Part shown: positions 10,532 through 18,952 of the stretch, in pieces
Layout: every line of letters starts with the position of its first letter
How positions within the stretch are numbered: the stretch's first letter is position 1
From: Candidatus Bipolaricaulota bacterium
Lineage (GTDB): Bacteria > Bipolaricaulota > Bipolaricaulia > RBG-16-55-9 > DRXL01
NCBI GenBank assembly: GCA_026414955.1
Contig: JAOAIA010000003.1
Span: 1 to 38,190 of the forward strand
Reading direction: 5' to 3'
DNA length: 38,190 nucleotides
Program-made: the position numbers and the translations under genes
The notes under the pieces: model-generated
Databases searched by the model: none
Told to the model about the DNA's origin: nothing
The model's input: only the letters and a program-made list of their open reading frames with translations

Positions 10532-10960
10532 ATGGGTGAAGATGAGATCCGGCGCATCTTGCCGCATCGGTACCCGTTCTTGTTCGTAGATCGCGTGCTG
10601 GAATGGGGCGAGGGGCGCGTGCGCGCGCTCAAGAACGTCACGCACAACGAGCCGTTCTTTGTGGGGCATTTCCCCGAGCGGCCCATCATGCCCGGCGTCT
10701 TAATTTTAGAGGGCATGGCTCAGACCGTCGGCCTGCTCGTCAGTCGAGAGCAGCCCGGTCGGAGCGGCTACTTAGTAGGAGTAGACCGCGCGCGCTTCCG
10801 CCGCCCTGTCCAGCCGGGAGATCAGATCGTCTACGAGGCCGAATTGGAGCGCGGCCGCGAGGGGTTCTATCGTGCGCGGGTGCACGCGAGCGTTGCCGGG
10901 ACTCCTGTTGCCGAGGCCGTCTTATCCGTTGCCATCGCTGATAGCAGAGAGAGGCTATGA
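10532..10960 (+). CDS. fabZ: 3-hydroxyacyl-[acyl-carrier-protein] dehydratase
   Basis: LPHRYPFLFVDRVLE, GHFPERPIMPGVLILEGMAQ. Confidence 0.93.
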   Translation: MGEDEIRRILPHRYPFLFVDRVLEWGEGRVRALKNVTHNEPFFVGHFPERPIMPGVLILEGMAQTVGLLVSREQPGRSGYLVGVDRARFRRPVQPGDQIVYEAELERGREGFYRARVHASVAGTPVAEAVLSVAIADSRERL

Positions 10961-11862
10961 GGCACTTGATCGAGTGTGTGCCCAATATCAGTGAGGGGCG
11001 AGATCACACGAAGATTGACGCTATCGTCGCCGCGGTGCGCCAGACCCCCGGCGCTCTCGTGCTCGACGTAGACCCCGACGCCGATCATAATCGCACTGTT
11101 ATTACATTTGTTGGCGATCCCCAAGCCGTCGAGACGGCTATTCTCCATCTTGTGGCCAAGGCGGTCGAACTCATTGATCTGACCAAGCACACAGGGGAGC
11201 ACCCGCGCATGGGCGCGGTGGACGTCATCCCGTTTGTGCCGTTGCGGGGAGTGACCAAAAAAGAGTGCATCGAGCTGGCGCGGCGCGTTGGCGCGGCGAT
11301 CTGGGAAAGATTTAAAGTCCCAGTCTATCTCTACGAGGACGCCGCGACTCGTCCAGAGCGCCGCGATCTCGCACACATTCGCAAGGGGGAGTTCGAGAAC
11401 TTTTTCGCCAAGATTCAAGAGCCTGAGTGGGCTCCTGATTTTGGCGAGCGCACCGTGCATCCGACGGCGGGCGTGAGCGCCGTAGGCGTCCGGCCCCCCC
11501 TGATCGCGTTCAACGTCAACCTGGGCACGAATAACTTGGAGATCGCACAACAGATCGCCAAGGCCGTGCGCGGCTCCGACGGCGGCCTGCGCTATGTCAA
11601 AGCCCTGGGCTTCGCTTTGGAAGGGCGGGGCATCGTCCAAGTCTCTATGAACTTGACGAATTTTGAGAAGACCCCGATCTATCAGGTCTTCGAGCTGATC
11701 AAGTGCGAGGCAGATCGGTGGGGGGTGCCCATCATAGGCAGCGAGATTATCGGGTTGGTTCCCCAAGCTGCGCTGCTTCAAGTTGCGGAGCACTTCTTGC
11801 GGCTGGAGAACTTTCATCATAGTCAAGTGCTGGAAAACCGGCTCTCCGAAGCCCTCGAATAG
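10957..11862 (+). CDS. ftcD: Glutamate formimidoyltransferase
   Basis: LIECVPNISEGRDHTKIDAI, DADHNRTVITFVG, HPRMGAVDVIPFVP; 4-nt ATGA overlap with fabZ. Confidence 0.92.
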   Translation: MRHLIECVPNISEGRDHTKIDAIVAAVRQTPGALVLDVDPDADHNRTVITFVGDPQAVETAILHLVAKAVELIDLTKHTGEHPRMGAVDVIPFVPLRGVTKKECIELARRVGAAIWERFKVPVYLYEDAATRPERRDLAHIRKGEFENFFAKIQEPEWAPDFGERTVHPTAGVSAVGVRPPLIAFNVNLGTNNLEIAQQIAKAVRGSDGGLRYVKALGFALEGRGIVQVSMNLTNFEKTPIYQVFELIKCEADRWGVPIIGSEIIGLVPQAALLQVAEHFLRLENFHHSQVLENRLSEALE

Positions 11863-11905
11863 ACCCCTTAGAGCCAAACTTCCCGTGTGAGCGCTCTTAA
11901 AGTCC

Positions 11906-11934
11906 TTTACACCAACCCGGAGAAGAGCTACGTT
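11906..11934 (+). promoter_or_regulatory. Possible promoter TTTACA-17-TACGTT ending 7 nt before the murD GTG
   Basis: Spacing 17; weak -10 match. Confidence 0.3.
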
Positions 11935-11941
11935 AGAGAAT

Positions 11942-13282
11942 GTGCACGAACACGCTTTTCGAGGGAAGGACATTACGATCTTAGGCGCCGGGCGCAGCGG
12001 CCTAGCAGCCGCTCGTGTCTTGCGCGATCTGGGGGCACACGTCTTCGTCAGCGACCAAGCGGCCCTGTCGCCGCCCGCTCGTCAAGAACTTCTCAGACTC
12101 GATATCCCCTTTGAGGAGCATGGGCACACCGAGCGAGCTGTAGCTTCTGCGCACTTAGTTATTCTCTCCCCTGGGGTCTCGCTGGCTGCTCCCATCGTCC
12201 AGCGTGCTCGGTCTTCGGGCATTCCCATCTGGGGCGAACTGGAATTGGCCTATCGGCTCTGCCCCAGCGAGAAGATCATCGCCGTCACGGGCACGAACGG
12301 CAAGAGCACGACGACAAAACTGATCGAAGAGATGCTCCATACAGCGAGTCAATCGGTGCTCAGCGCGGGCAACATCGGGACCCCGTTCATCGCGCGCTTG
12401 AGCGAGATCACCCCCGACACGATTGTCGTGCTCGAGGTGAGCAGCTTTCAGTTGGAGTCTATCGAGAGATTTCGGCCCGCCGTCGCTGTGTTCTTAAATA
12501 TCGCGCCGAATCATCTTGATCGTCACGGGGATTTGAGCAGCTATCTGCGCGCGAAGTGCCGCATCTTCGAGAACCAGACCGAGCGCGATCTCTTGATTGT
12601 GCCGCGCGATCTCCAACTCCCGGTACCGCCACGATCGCGCGTCTTTTATTACGATGATCTCTTGCCGGAGCTTGAGCACGTGAAAGCGCCAAGGCATCTG
12701 AAAGAAGACGCAGCGGCGGCGTGGGCGGCGTGTCGCGCTTTTGCGCCGACGCTCCCACCGCCCGCTGAAGAGATTCTGCTGAGAGTTCAGCTCCCCCATC
12801 GCCAGGAGTTCATCGCGGAGATCAAGAACGTAAAATTTTATGACGACTCCAAGGCGACGACCGTTCACGCAACGCTCGCAGCGTTAGAAGCGTTTTCTGG
12901 GCCGCTGGTCTTGATCTTAGGGGGGCGCAACAAGAACTTGGATTTTACGCCATTAGCGCAGGCGTTGCGCTGCAAGTCAATCTGTGAGATTCTCTTGATG
13001 GGCGAAGCGGCCCCGCAGCTCGCCCGCGCTCTCGAAGCTGCGCAAATCACCCGATTCTCGTTCGTGCGGGATTTTTCGGAAGCCGTGGAGCGCGCGCTCC
13101 GCTATCCCGGCGCGACGTGCCTGCTCTCCCCAGCGTGTGCCAGCTTCGATCAGTTTACAGACTACGCGGAGCGTGGGCGGGCCTTCCGAAACGCTGTGAT
13201 GCGGTATAATGGTCTCGATGGCCAAGAGGAAGCGCCCTGTACGCCGTACTCAACAGCAGAGAGCCACCCAGCAGCTTGCTAA
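11942..13282 (+). CDS. murD: UDP-N-acetylmuramoylalanine--D-glutamate ligase
   Basis: ILGAGRSGLAAARVL, VTGTNGKSTTTKLIEEML, FLNIAPNHLDRHG, FYDDSKATTVHAT. Confidence 0.93.
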   Translation: MHEHAFRGKDITILGAGRSGLAAARVLRDLGAHVFVSDQAALSPPARQELLRLDIPFEEHGHTERAVASAHLVILSPGVSLAAPIVQRARSSGIPIWGELELAYRLCPSEKIIAVTGTNGKSTTTKLIEEMLHTASQSVLSAGNIGTPFIARLSEITPDTIVVLEVSSFQLESIERFRPAVAVFLNIAPNHLDRHGDLSSYLRAKCRIFENQTERDLLIVPRDLQLPVPPRSRVFYYDDLLPELEHVKAPRHLKEDAAAAWAACRAFAPTLPPPAEEILLRVQLPHRQEFIAEIKNVKFYDDSKATTVHATLAALEAFSGPLVLILGGRNKNLDFTPLAQALRCKSICEILLMGEAAPQLARALEAAQITRFSFVRDFSEAVERALRYPGATCLLSPACASFDQFTDYAERGRAFRNAVMRYNGLDGQEEAPCTPYSTAESHPAAC

Positions 13283-13397
13283 GGGTCGGCCTCTCCCAGA
13301 CCCAAACCTCTGCCCGATCTGCAAGGAAGCATTCGTGCTCGTGGTGGGCTGTCATAGAGTCTGCCGCTGCGGCTACCAAGAGGGCTGCGGAGACTAA
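13218..13397 (+). CDS. Small zinc-ribbon protein, out-of-frame overlap with the murD 3' end
   Basis: MAKRKRPVRRTQQQ...LCPICKEAFVLVVGCHRVCRCGYQEGCGD; five or more Cys in CPxC...GC...CxCGY arrangement. The ORF track starts at 13209; ATG at 13218 is an alternative. Confidence 0.6.
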   Translation: MAKRKRPVRRTQQQRATQQLAKGRPLPDPNLCPICKEAFVLVVGCHRVCRCGYQEGCGD

Positions 13398-13434
13398 AAA
13401 AGAGTCGAGGGGAGCTGAGGCGCTCCCGCTCGAC
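13396..13434 (-). terminator. Rho-independent terminator for the minus-strand coiled-coil gene
   Basis: Minus-strand reading GTCGAGCGGGAGCGCCTCAGCTCCCCTCGAC followed by TCTTTTTT. Confidence 0.75.
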
Positions 13435-13520
13435 CCGGCCTTGCCAAGATCCCCCGAGAGTCTTTCGCTCTCGCTTGCCGCCAAAGGGGTGATCCTAGCC
13501 CATTGTCAAACTGTTCCCTG

Positions 13521-14675
13521 TTAGAACAAGAAGCCGATCAGAACTCCCGCTAAGCCCGCCACCAGCGCGATCAACGCTAAGCTGTTGGCGCCTTCTACAG
13601 CAGCTTTCGCTTCCTGGGCCTCTTTCTTGGCTTGCGCCAGCTGCGCCTGCAGCTCCTTGGTCTTCTCTGCCAGAGCTTGCTGGACCAGTGCCTTCACGTC
13701 CGGGATCTCTACGGGTTGCGGCACACCCAGCTTCGCGATGCGATCCTGCAGCTCGTTGATCTTGATCTTGAGAGCCTCAACATCAATCAAGAGCCTGCTG
13801 AACCCGTCGGTGAGCGTGCTGAACTTCTTGGCCATCTCCTCGTCGCGCGCCTCTGCAGAGTCGAGCCGCCCGGAGAGCTTGCTCACCATCTCTTGCAACC
13901 GCGCGACGATGTCTTGTAGCCGCGCGAAGTTGCCTTCTAAACTACTGGTGCGGCTGGCTAGCTCGCCTACAGAACTCTGAATCGTTACGACCACGCCGGG
14001 GACGCTCGCTATCTGCTCCAATTGCTGGCTATGCTTGACGAGCGTCTCTTCAATGCGTCCGACGCGGACGCTCAGATTCGCGGTCGTGTCCTGGAGACCC
14101 CTGACTAACGGCGTCAGGGCTTGGAGCTTGCCTACCTGATCGGTAAGCGCCGCCAGGCCCTTCTCCGCGCTCTCCACGCGATTGGTGAGGGTGCCCACTA
14201 TCCCCTGCAAGTTGATCACGAGCGCCTGCATCCCCGCGAGCTTCTCGAGCTGATCGCGCAACTGCCCAATAGCTAACTCATTGGCCTTCATGCGGCTCGC
14301 CAACTCCCCCACGCTGTACTTGAGGTCCATCACTTGTTGGGGCAGCTCAGCAAGCCGCTCGACCGTCCCTTCCAAGTTACTAATCCGTCCACCGAGCTTC
14401 TTGAGATCAAACGAGAGGTCTTTGGCCAGCTGCTCTACGGCAAAGAGGCGCGGCCGGATGTTCTCGATCTCGCCGGTTCCGGCTTGGGTGAGCTTCTGCA
14501 GCTCGATGGAGAGCGACTTGACCACGGCTTCCAGCTCTTTGAGTTGTTTCTCGAGCTGAGCCACCTTATCCTTGACGCTCTTGTCGTCCTGGGCCGATCC
14601 GGTCGTCCCCACGACCAAGAGCATCGCCACGAGCAGGAATGTGAGAATCCTGCCGAACCATATGCGATTCTGCAT
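13521..14675 (-). CDS. Secreted/envelope coiled-coil protein with signal sequence and C-terminal hydrophobic helix
   Basis: N-terminal signal FLLVAMLLVVGTTGSAQ, about 330 aa of heptad-like helix with 38-aa repeats, C-terminal SLALIALVAGLAGVLIGFLF. Confidence 0.8.
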   Translation of the reverse strand: MQNRIWFGRILTFLLVAMLLVVGTTGSAQDDKSVKDKVAQLEKQLKELEAVVKSLSIELQKLTQAGTGEIENIRPRLFAVEQLAKDLSFDLKKLGGRISNLEGTVERLAELPQQVMDLKYSVGELASRMKANELAIGQLRDQLEKLAGMQALVINLQGIVGTLTNRVESAEKGLAALTDQVGKLQALTPLVRGLQDTTANLSVRVGRIEETLVKHSQQLEQIASVPGVVVTIQSSVGELASRTSSLEGNFARLQDIVARLQEMVSKLSGRLDSAEARDEEMAKKFSTLTDGFSRLLIDVEALKIKINELQDRIAKLGVPQPVEIPDVKALVQQALAEKTKELQAQLAQAKKEAQEAKAAVEGANSLALIALVAGLAGVLIGFLF

Positions 14676-14848
14676 CTGTCTATCCCCCCTTTAGCGTTGG
14701 CTTGATTGTACGCCCCTTATTGTACAAAGACAGTGACGGCTATTACACAGCCTATAGACATCTATTCCCTTAGAGAGTGAACTAGGGCGATAGCGCCCGT
14801 AACCGAGAAACAGTGATTTTCGTTCCTGTAGAGGGCTTCTAACGCACA

Positions 14849-15262
14849 TTAACGGACATAGTGCAACATTGCGTAGATCACAAGCCCCGTGACTGAGACG
14901 TAGAGCCAGATAGGGAATGTGACGCGGGCGATCTTCTTATGTTGAGCGAAGTCGCTGTGCAGCGCGCGCCGCAATGTGATGATGACGAGAACGGGTGTGA
15001 GGGCAGCCAAGGGCGTGTGCGTCCATAATATAAATAAGTAGAGCGAGCGGGCTGGGCCGGTGTAGGGCGTCGGGCCGGTCAGCGCGTAGCGAATCAAATA
15101 TAAAATAAGAAAGAGCACGGACAGCGCAAATGCCGTTACCATGCACTTCTTGTGATGCTCGCGCTGCCCGCGCTTAATAAAATAAAGCCCTGCCAAGATC
15201 ACGACAGCACTAGAGAGATTGAGCGCGGCGTTGGCCGTGGGGATCAGCGCGATAAAGTTCAT
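14849..15262 (-). CDS. DUF420 family membrane protein (cytochrome oxidase-associated)
   Basis: Four hydrophobic helices, HKKCMVTAF and LYLFILWTHTPLAAL, HKKIARVTFPIWLYVSVTG; adjacent to ctaB/ctaA. Confidence 0.85.
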   Translation of the reverse strand: MNFIALIPTANAALNLSSAVVILAGLYFIKRGQREHHKKCMVTAFALSVLFLILYLIRYALTGPTPYTGPARSLYLFILWTHTPLAALTPVLVIITLRRALHSDFAQHKKIARVTFPIWLYVSVTGLVIYAMLHYVR

Positions 15263-15281
15263 CTTCCGCGTCCTCAGCGAT

Positions 15282-16163
15282 TCAAACGCTTATTATGATT
15301 AACAAGAAGAGCGTCGCCAGATAGAGCATCGAGTAGAGAAAGAGCCTCTTGCTTGTGTCGGGGCTAGGCCGACGCCAGTCCCGCCATGCGAGATAACTGA
15401 ACCCAAGACCAAGTGCGATCGCTCCTACAACGTACACAGCTCCGGTCACTTTCAAGGGATAAAAGAGCGCCACGCTCACCGGCAGGAGCGCCAGTGCATA
15501 GAAGAAGCTGCGCCGGCGCGTGACGCGCTCCCCGCGCACAACAGGAAGAATTGGAAGGCCAGCAGCGCGATACTCTTCAGCGCGTTCGGTTGCTAATGCC
15601 CAAAAGTGCGGCGGCTGCCAGAGCAAGAGAATCCCAAAGAGCACGAGCGCCGGAGCTTCAATGCGCCCCGTGGCGGCAGCCCAGCCGATGAGCGGCGGCA
15701 TCGCCCCAGCGATCCCGCCGATCTCCGTGCACCACGGTGAAGTCCGCTTGAGCCAGCGTGTGTACACGAGCGTATAGAAGAGGATCGCGAAGAGCGCCAG
15801 GCCCGCGGCAAGAAGATTCGCTCCCAGGGCGAGCACCCCAAAAGAAGCAACGGTGAGCGCGACTCCCCACAGTGCAGCAAAGAGGGGCTGCACGCGCCCG
15901 GCGGGCAAGGGTCGCGCGCGGGTGCGCGCCATGAGTCCATCTACATCGCGATCAATGAGACAATTGAAGACCCCGGCAGCGGAAGACGCCAGCCCCGTTC
16001 CCAAGAGCGCGATCACGAAAAGCCCCAGCGAAAAATCTCTCGCGGCGACCCAAAACGCTGCCGCCGTCGTCACCAAGACCAAGAGCGTAATGCGCGGCTT
16101 GGTGAGCGCAATATAATCTGAGAACGTCTGGCGCAGGGCGGCGCGCTGGGCTACAGTCGTCAT
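15282..16163 (-). CDS. ctaB: Protoheme IX farnesyltransferase
   Basis: YIALTKPRITLLVLVTTAAAF, CLIDRDVDGLMARTRARPLPAG. Start chosen at MTTVAQRA rather than the ORF-track start 16226, which overlaps ctaA. Confidence 0.93.
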   Translation of the reverse strand: MTTVAQRAALRQTFSDYIALTKPRITLLVLVTTAAAFWVAARDFSLGLFVIALLGTGLASSAAGVFNCLIDRDVDGLMARTRARPLPAGRVQPLFAALWGVALTVASFGVLALGANLLAAGLALFAILFYTLVYTRWLKRTSPWCTEIGGIAGAMPPLIGWAAATGRIEAPALVLFGILLLWQPPHFWALATERAEEYRAAGLPILPVVRGERVTRRRSFFYALALLPVSVALFYPLKVTGAVYVVGAIALGLGFSYLAWRDWRRPSPDTSKRLFLYSMLYLATLFLLIIISV

Positions 16164-17068
16164 GATGCTTGGGCTTCTCCTTTCTGTGCAGGCACGGGAG
16201 CATAGGCCCTCACGGGCCAAGTCCACACCGTCAGCACGATCTGGATTCCCAACAGCGCCAAAGCGCCCGCGAGATGGAGCATCGCGACGATGGGGTTGAG
16301 CAGCGACCAGACCGTGAGCACCCCAAGCGCGATCTGAACGAGCACGAGGGCGACCGAGCTGACTCCCAAGGCTGTGTAGCCCGACTTGATCGCCCGCGTC
16401 GCTGTGAGAGCAACGACGCCGAGCACGATCACCGCGAAGAGCCTATGCGACCATTGGTGGGCGATGGGGCTTATAGCTAAGTTTGGGAAGAACGTCAAGA
16501 ACGGCCAGAGGGGCAGGGCCATCCCCGCTTGGCTGTGGCGCACATACGCCCCAAGCACTGCTTGGAGATAGACCAAAATCACCGAAAAGAGTGCCCAGCG
16601 ATGCGTGCTCCCACCAGCGTTTGTGGGAGCCAGCGCGTGCGCTTTTGCTGCGAGCACGACGAGCAGTGCAAAGAGCAGCGTGCCAAGCCCAAAGTGCGCC
16701 GTCGAGACAGCTTTTGGCAGATCGAGCAAGACCGTGATACCCCCAAAGATCGCCACGACGACGACGAGCGCCAGCGACGCTGTAGTGAGCCAGACGAATG
16801 TCGGCTTGTCGCGCTCGCGCCGCCATGCACCTAAAGCCAGCGCGAGAATGCTCACGCCCACAAGCAGCGCAAAGAGCCGATGCGTCCATTCAATGACGAG
16901 TGCTGGGTCGTTGAGCGGAGGAATGAGCTGTCCTTGGCAGAGGGGCCAGTGGGGGCCACAGCCCATGCCCGATTCCGTCCCGCTCACGATATTCCCAAAG
17001 AGCAGATGCCCACACGTGATCGCAACCGTGAGAGCGCTTAAATACCGAAAGAGCGCCGAGGCTTGCAT
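16160..17068 (-). CDS. ctaA: Heme A synthase (COX15/CtaA family)
   Basis: GTESGMGCGPHWPLCQGQLIPP, IEWTHRLFALLVG, ISPIAHQWSHRLFAVIV. Confidence 0.9.
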   Translation of the reverse strand: MQASALFRYLSALTVAITCGHLLFGNIVSGTESGMGCGPHWPLCQGQLIPPLNDPALVIEWTHRLFALLVGVSILALALGAWRRERDKPTFVWLTTASLALVVVVAIFGGITVLLDLPKAVSTAHFGLGTLLFALLVVLAAKAHALAPTNAGGSTHRWALFSVILVYLQAVLGAYVRHSQAGMALPLWPFLTFFPNLAISPIAHQWSHRLFAVIVLGVVALTATRAIKSGYTALGVSSVALVLVQIALGVLTVWSLLNPIVAMLHLAGALALLGIQIVLTVWTWPVRAYAPVPAQKGEAQAS

Positions 17069-17069
17069 A

Positions 17070-17186
17070 TCAATTCCCGTTCAGCGATGGGGGCTTCTCG
17101 TCTGACGACGACGCCCTCCGCGCTCGGTAGACGAGATACCCGATGACCCCTAGCGCAATAAACGGGATGGGCAACAGAATATACAT
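17070..17186 (-). CDS. Very small single-TM protein of the oxidase cluster
   Basis: MYILLPIPFIALGVIGYLVYRARRASSSDEKPPSLNGN. The longer ORF call to 17372 reads through an array of hairpin repeats, so its N-terminus is doubtful. Confidence 0.5.
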   Translation of the reverse strand: MYILLPIPFIALGVIGYLVYRARRASSSDEKPPSLNGN

Positions 17187-17262
17187 GCCCCACGCATTGG
17201 GACCTAATGACTCAAAGATGCTCTTGCGCAGCTCGTGGTCGAGGAGAATAATAGCCGCTGCC

Positions 17263-17367
17263 GGCGACTGAAGTCGCCGTCTCAGTAAGTGAAAGTGTGC
17301 TGAAGCACGCTGCAAAGCCCTCTTCAGTGGGCTTTCCCATGCTAAGCCGGATGCTTCCAGCATCCGG
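17263..17367. repeat. Array of four adjacent REP-like hairpins
   Basis: GGCGACTgaAGTCGCC (17263-17278), AGTGTGCTgaAGCACGCT (17294-17311), AAAGCCC-tcttcagt-GGGCTTT (17314-17335), CCGGATGC-ttcca-GCATCCGG (17347-17367). Confidence 0.8.
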
Positions 17368-17368
17368 A

Positions 17369-17689
17369 TCACCTCCCGAAGAAGATGGCACGCACGTCGA
17401 AGACGTAGCCGCCCTCAGCCATCACGAACGCCGTCAGCGCCAAAATTAAGAGCGGGGGCAACAAGATCGCATAGACCAAGCTCAGTCGCTCAAAGCGCAC
17501 GTGCATGAAGTAACTGACGATCAGCCCGGCCTTCAAGAGCGCAAACGCCGTGATCAAAAACCACGCCAACTCTTTGGGATGCACTCCAAAATAGTCTACT
17601 AAGTACGACATCGCGCTCAGCAGAAAGAGCAAGCCCCACACGACCAAATAGACTCTTATCGGATGATGCTGCTCGCCCGTGTGCTCCAT
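17369..17689 (-). CDS. Cytochrome c oxidase subunit IV (prokaryotic CtaF/CoxD type)
   Basis: Three hydrophobic helices; WFLITAFALLKAGLIVSYFMHVRFE. Confidence 0.85.
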   Translation of the reverse strand: MEHTGEQHHPIRVYLVVWGLLFLLSAMSYLVDYFGVHPKELAWFLITAFALLKAGLIVSYFMHVRFERLSLVYAILLPPLLILALTAFVMAEGGYVFDVRAIFFGR

Positions 17690-17703
17690 ACTGTTAGCCC
17701 TCC

Positions 17704-18393
17704 CTAGAAGAGATAGAAGAACGCGAAGATGAAGACCCAGACTAAGTCAACGAAGTGCCAGTAGAGTCCAGCGATCTCCACGCGCTGATACCCGGTCTTC
17801 TCGTAGGCGCCGCGCAGCACTTGGGACGCGACCGTCGCCAAGTAGATCACCCCGGCGGTGACGTGCAGCCCGTGAAAGCCCGTGATCATGAAGAACGACG
17901 AGCCGAACTGCGGCGCGCCCATGGGGTTCGTCCACGGACGGAAGCCTTCATGAATGAGCTTCGTCCACTCGAACGCCTGCATCCCTACGAACGTCAGGCC
18001 CAGCAGCGCCGTCAGGGTGAGAAAGAGCGCGGCTTTAGCGCGGTTGCGCTCGTAGCCGTACTTCACAGCAATAGCCATCGTCCCGCTACTACTAATAAGA
18101 ACGAACGTCATGATCGCGATCAATAAGAGCGGGACTTCCGCTTCGCCGATGTGCAAGGCGAAGACCTTCGCCGGATCAGGCCAAGGGAGCGTGGCGCTCA
18201 GCCGCGCTGCCGCATACGCCGAGAGAAACGAGCCGAAGACGAACATGTCGCTGATGAGGAAGATCCACATCATCGCCTTGCCCCAGTTGACCTTGAACGT
18301 CTGCTGATCCGACGCCCAGTCAGCCACGAGATCGCGCAGCCATCGGGGCCACGTGCGCGCTCGATCTTCAGGAGATTCTATCTGTTGCGCCAT
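17704..18393 (-). CDS. coxC: Cytochrome c oxidase subunit III (larger copy)
   Basis: GMQAFEWTKLIHEGF, FFMITGFHGLHVTAGVIYL, YWHFVDLVWVFIFAFFYL. Confidence 0.92.
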   Translation of the reverse strand: MAQQIESPEDRARTWPRWLRDLVADWASDQQTFKVNWGKAMMWIFLISDMFVFGSFLSAYAAARLSATLPWPDPAKVFALHIGEAEVPLLLIAIMTFVLISSSGTMAIAVKYGYERNRAKAALFLTLTALLGLTFVGMQAFEWTKLIHEGFRPWTNPMGAPQFGSSFFMITGFHGLHVTAGVIYLATVASQVLRGAYEKTGYQRVEIAGLYWHFVDLVWVFIFAFFYLF

Positions 18394-18408
18394 CGTGCAC
18401 CTCGCTTG

Positions 18409-18948
18409 TCATGTGAGAACGATCAACGTGAAAAGAACGAGCCATACGACAGTGAGAAAGTGCCAATATGTCACAAAGAGCTGAAATCGCTCACGGGTGC
18501 GCACTGCTCCGGCGGCGACGACCAGCCCGCCCAATAAGTGCAGTCCGTGTACCGCAGTCAAGAGATAGAAGAAGCTGCTCGACGGATTTGTGTCGAGAAA
18601 ATAGCCGAGCTTCTGCAGCACGAACCACGCCCAGACTTGTCCGAGCAAGAAGAGCGCGCTGAGCACCGCTCCGGCGATAAAGCCCAGCCGTGCGCTTTGA
18701 GTGTGGCTCTGGCGCTCACCGAGGCGCGCCCACTGGAGCGCCGCGCTGCTTAAGAGCAAGATCGCCGTGTTAACCCAGAGCAATCCCGGCTTGGGCAGCG
18801 AGTGCCAATCCGATGATCCCATGCGCACAATATATGCGCTTATCAGCGCCGCGAAGACCATCGTCGCTACAGCGAGAAAGAGCCACAGCCCCACGCGCCC
18901 CGGCGTGACGAGGAACTCTCTGCGGCCGTTTGAGCTATGGGCAGCCAT
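18409..18948 (-). CDS. Cytochrome c oxidase subunit III-like protein (second, shorter copy)
   Basis: FFYLLTAVHGLHLLGGL, TYWHFLTVVWLVLFTLI; 179 aa. Confidence 0.88.
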   Translation of the reverse strand: MAAHSSNGRREFLVTPGRVGLWLFLAVATMVFAALISAYIVRMGSSDWHSLPKPGLLWVNTAILLLSSAALQWARLGERQSHTQSARLGFIAGAVLSALFLLGQVWAWFVLQKLGYFLDTNPSSSFFYLLTAVHGLHLLGGLVVAAGAVRTRERFQLFVTYWHFLTVVWLVLFTLIVLT

Positions 18949-18952
18949 AGAG

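Noticed and set aside
14784-14797. GGGCGATAGCGCCC palindrome downstream of the oxidase operon as a terminator
   Set aside because: The stem is short and has no following T-tract on the minus strand.
17187-17372. N-terminal 62 residues of the ORF called at 17070-17372
   Set aside because: This part is encoded by the hairpin array; the hydrophobic protein proper likely starts at MYILL.
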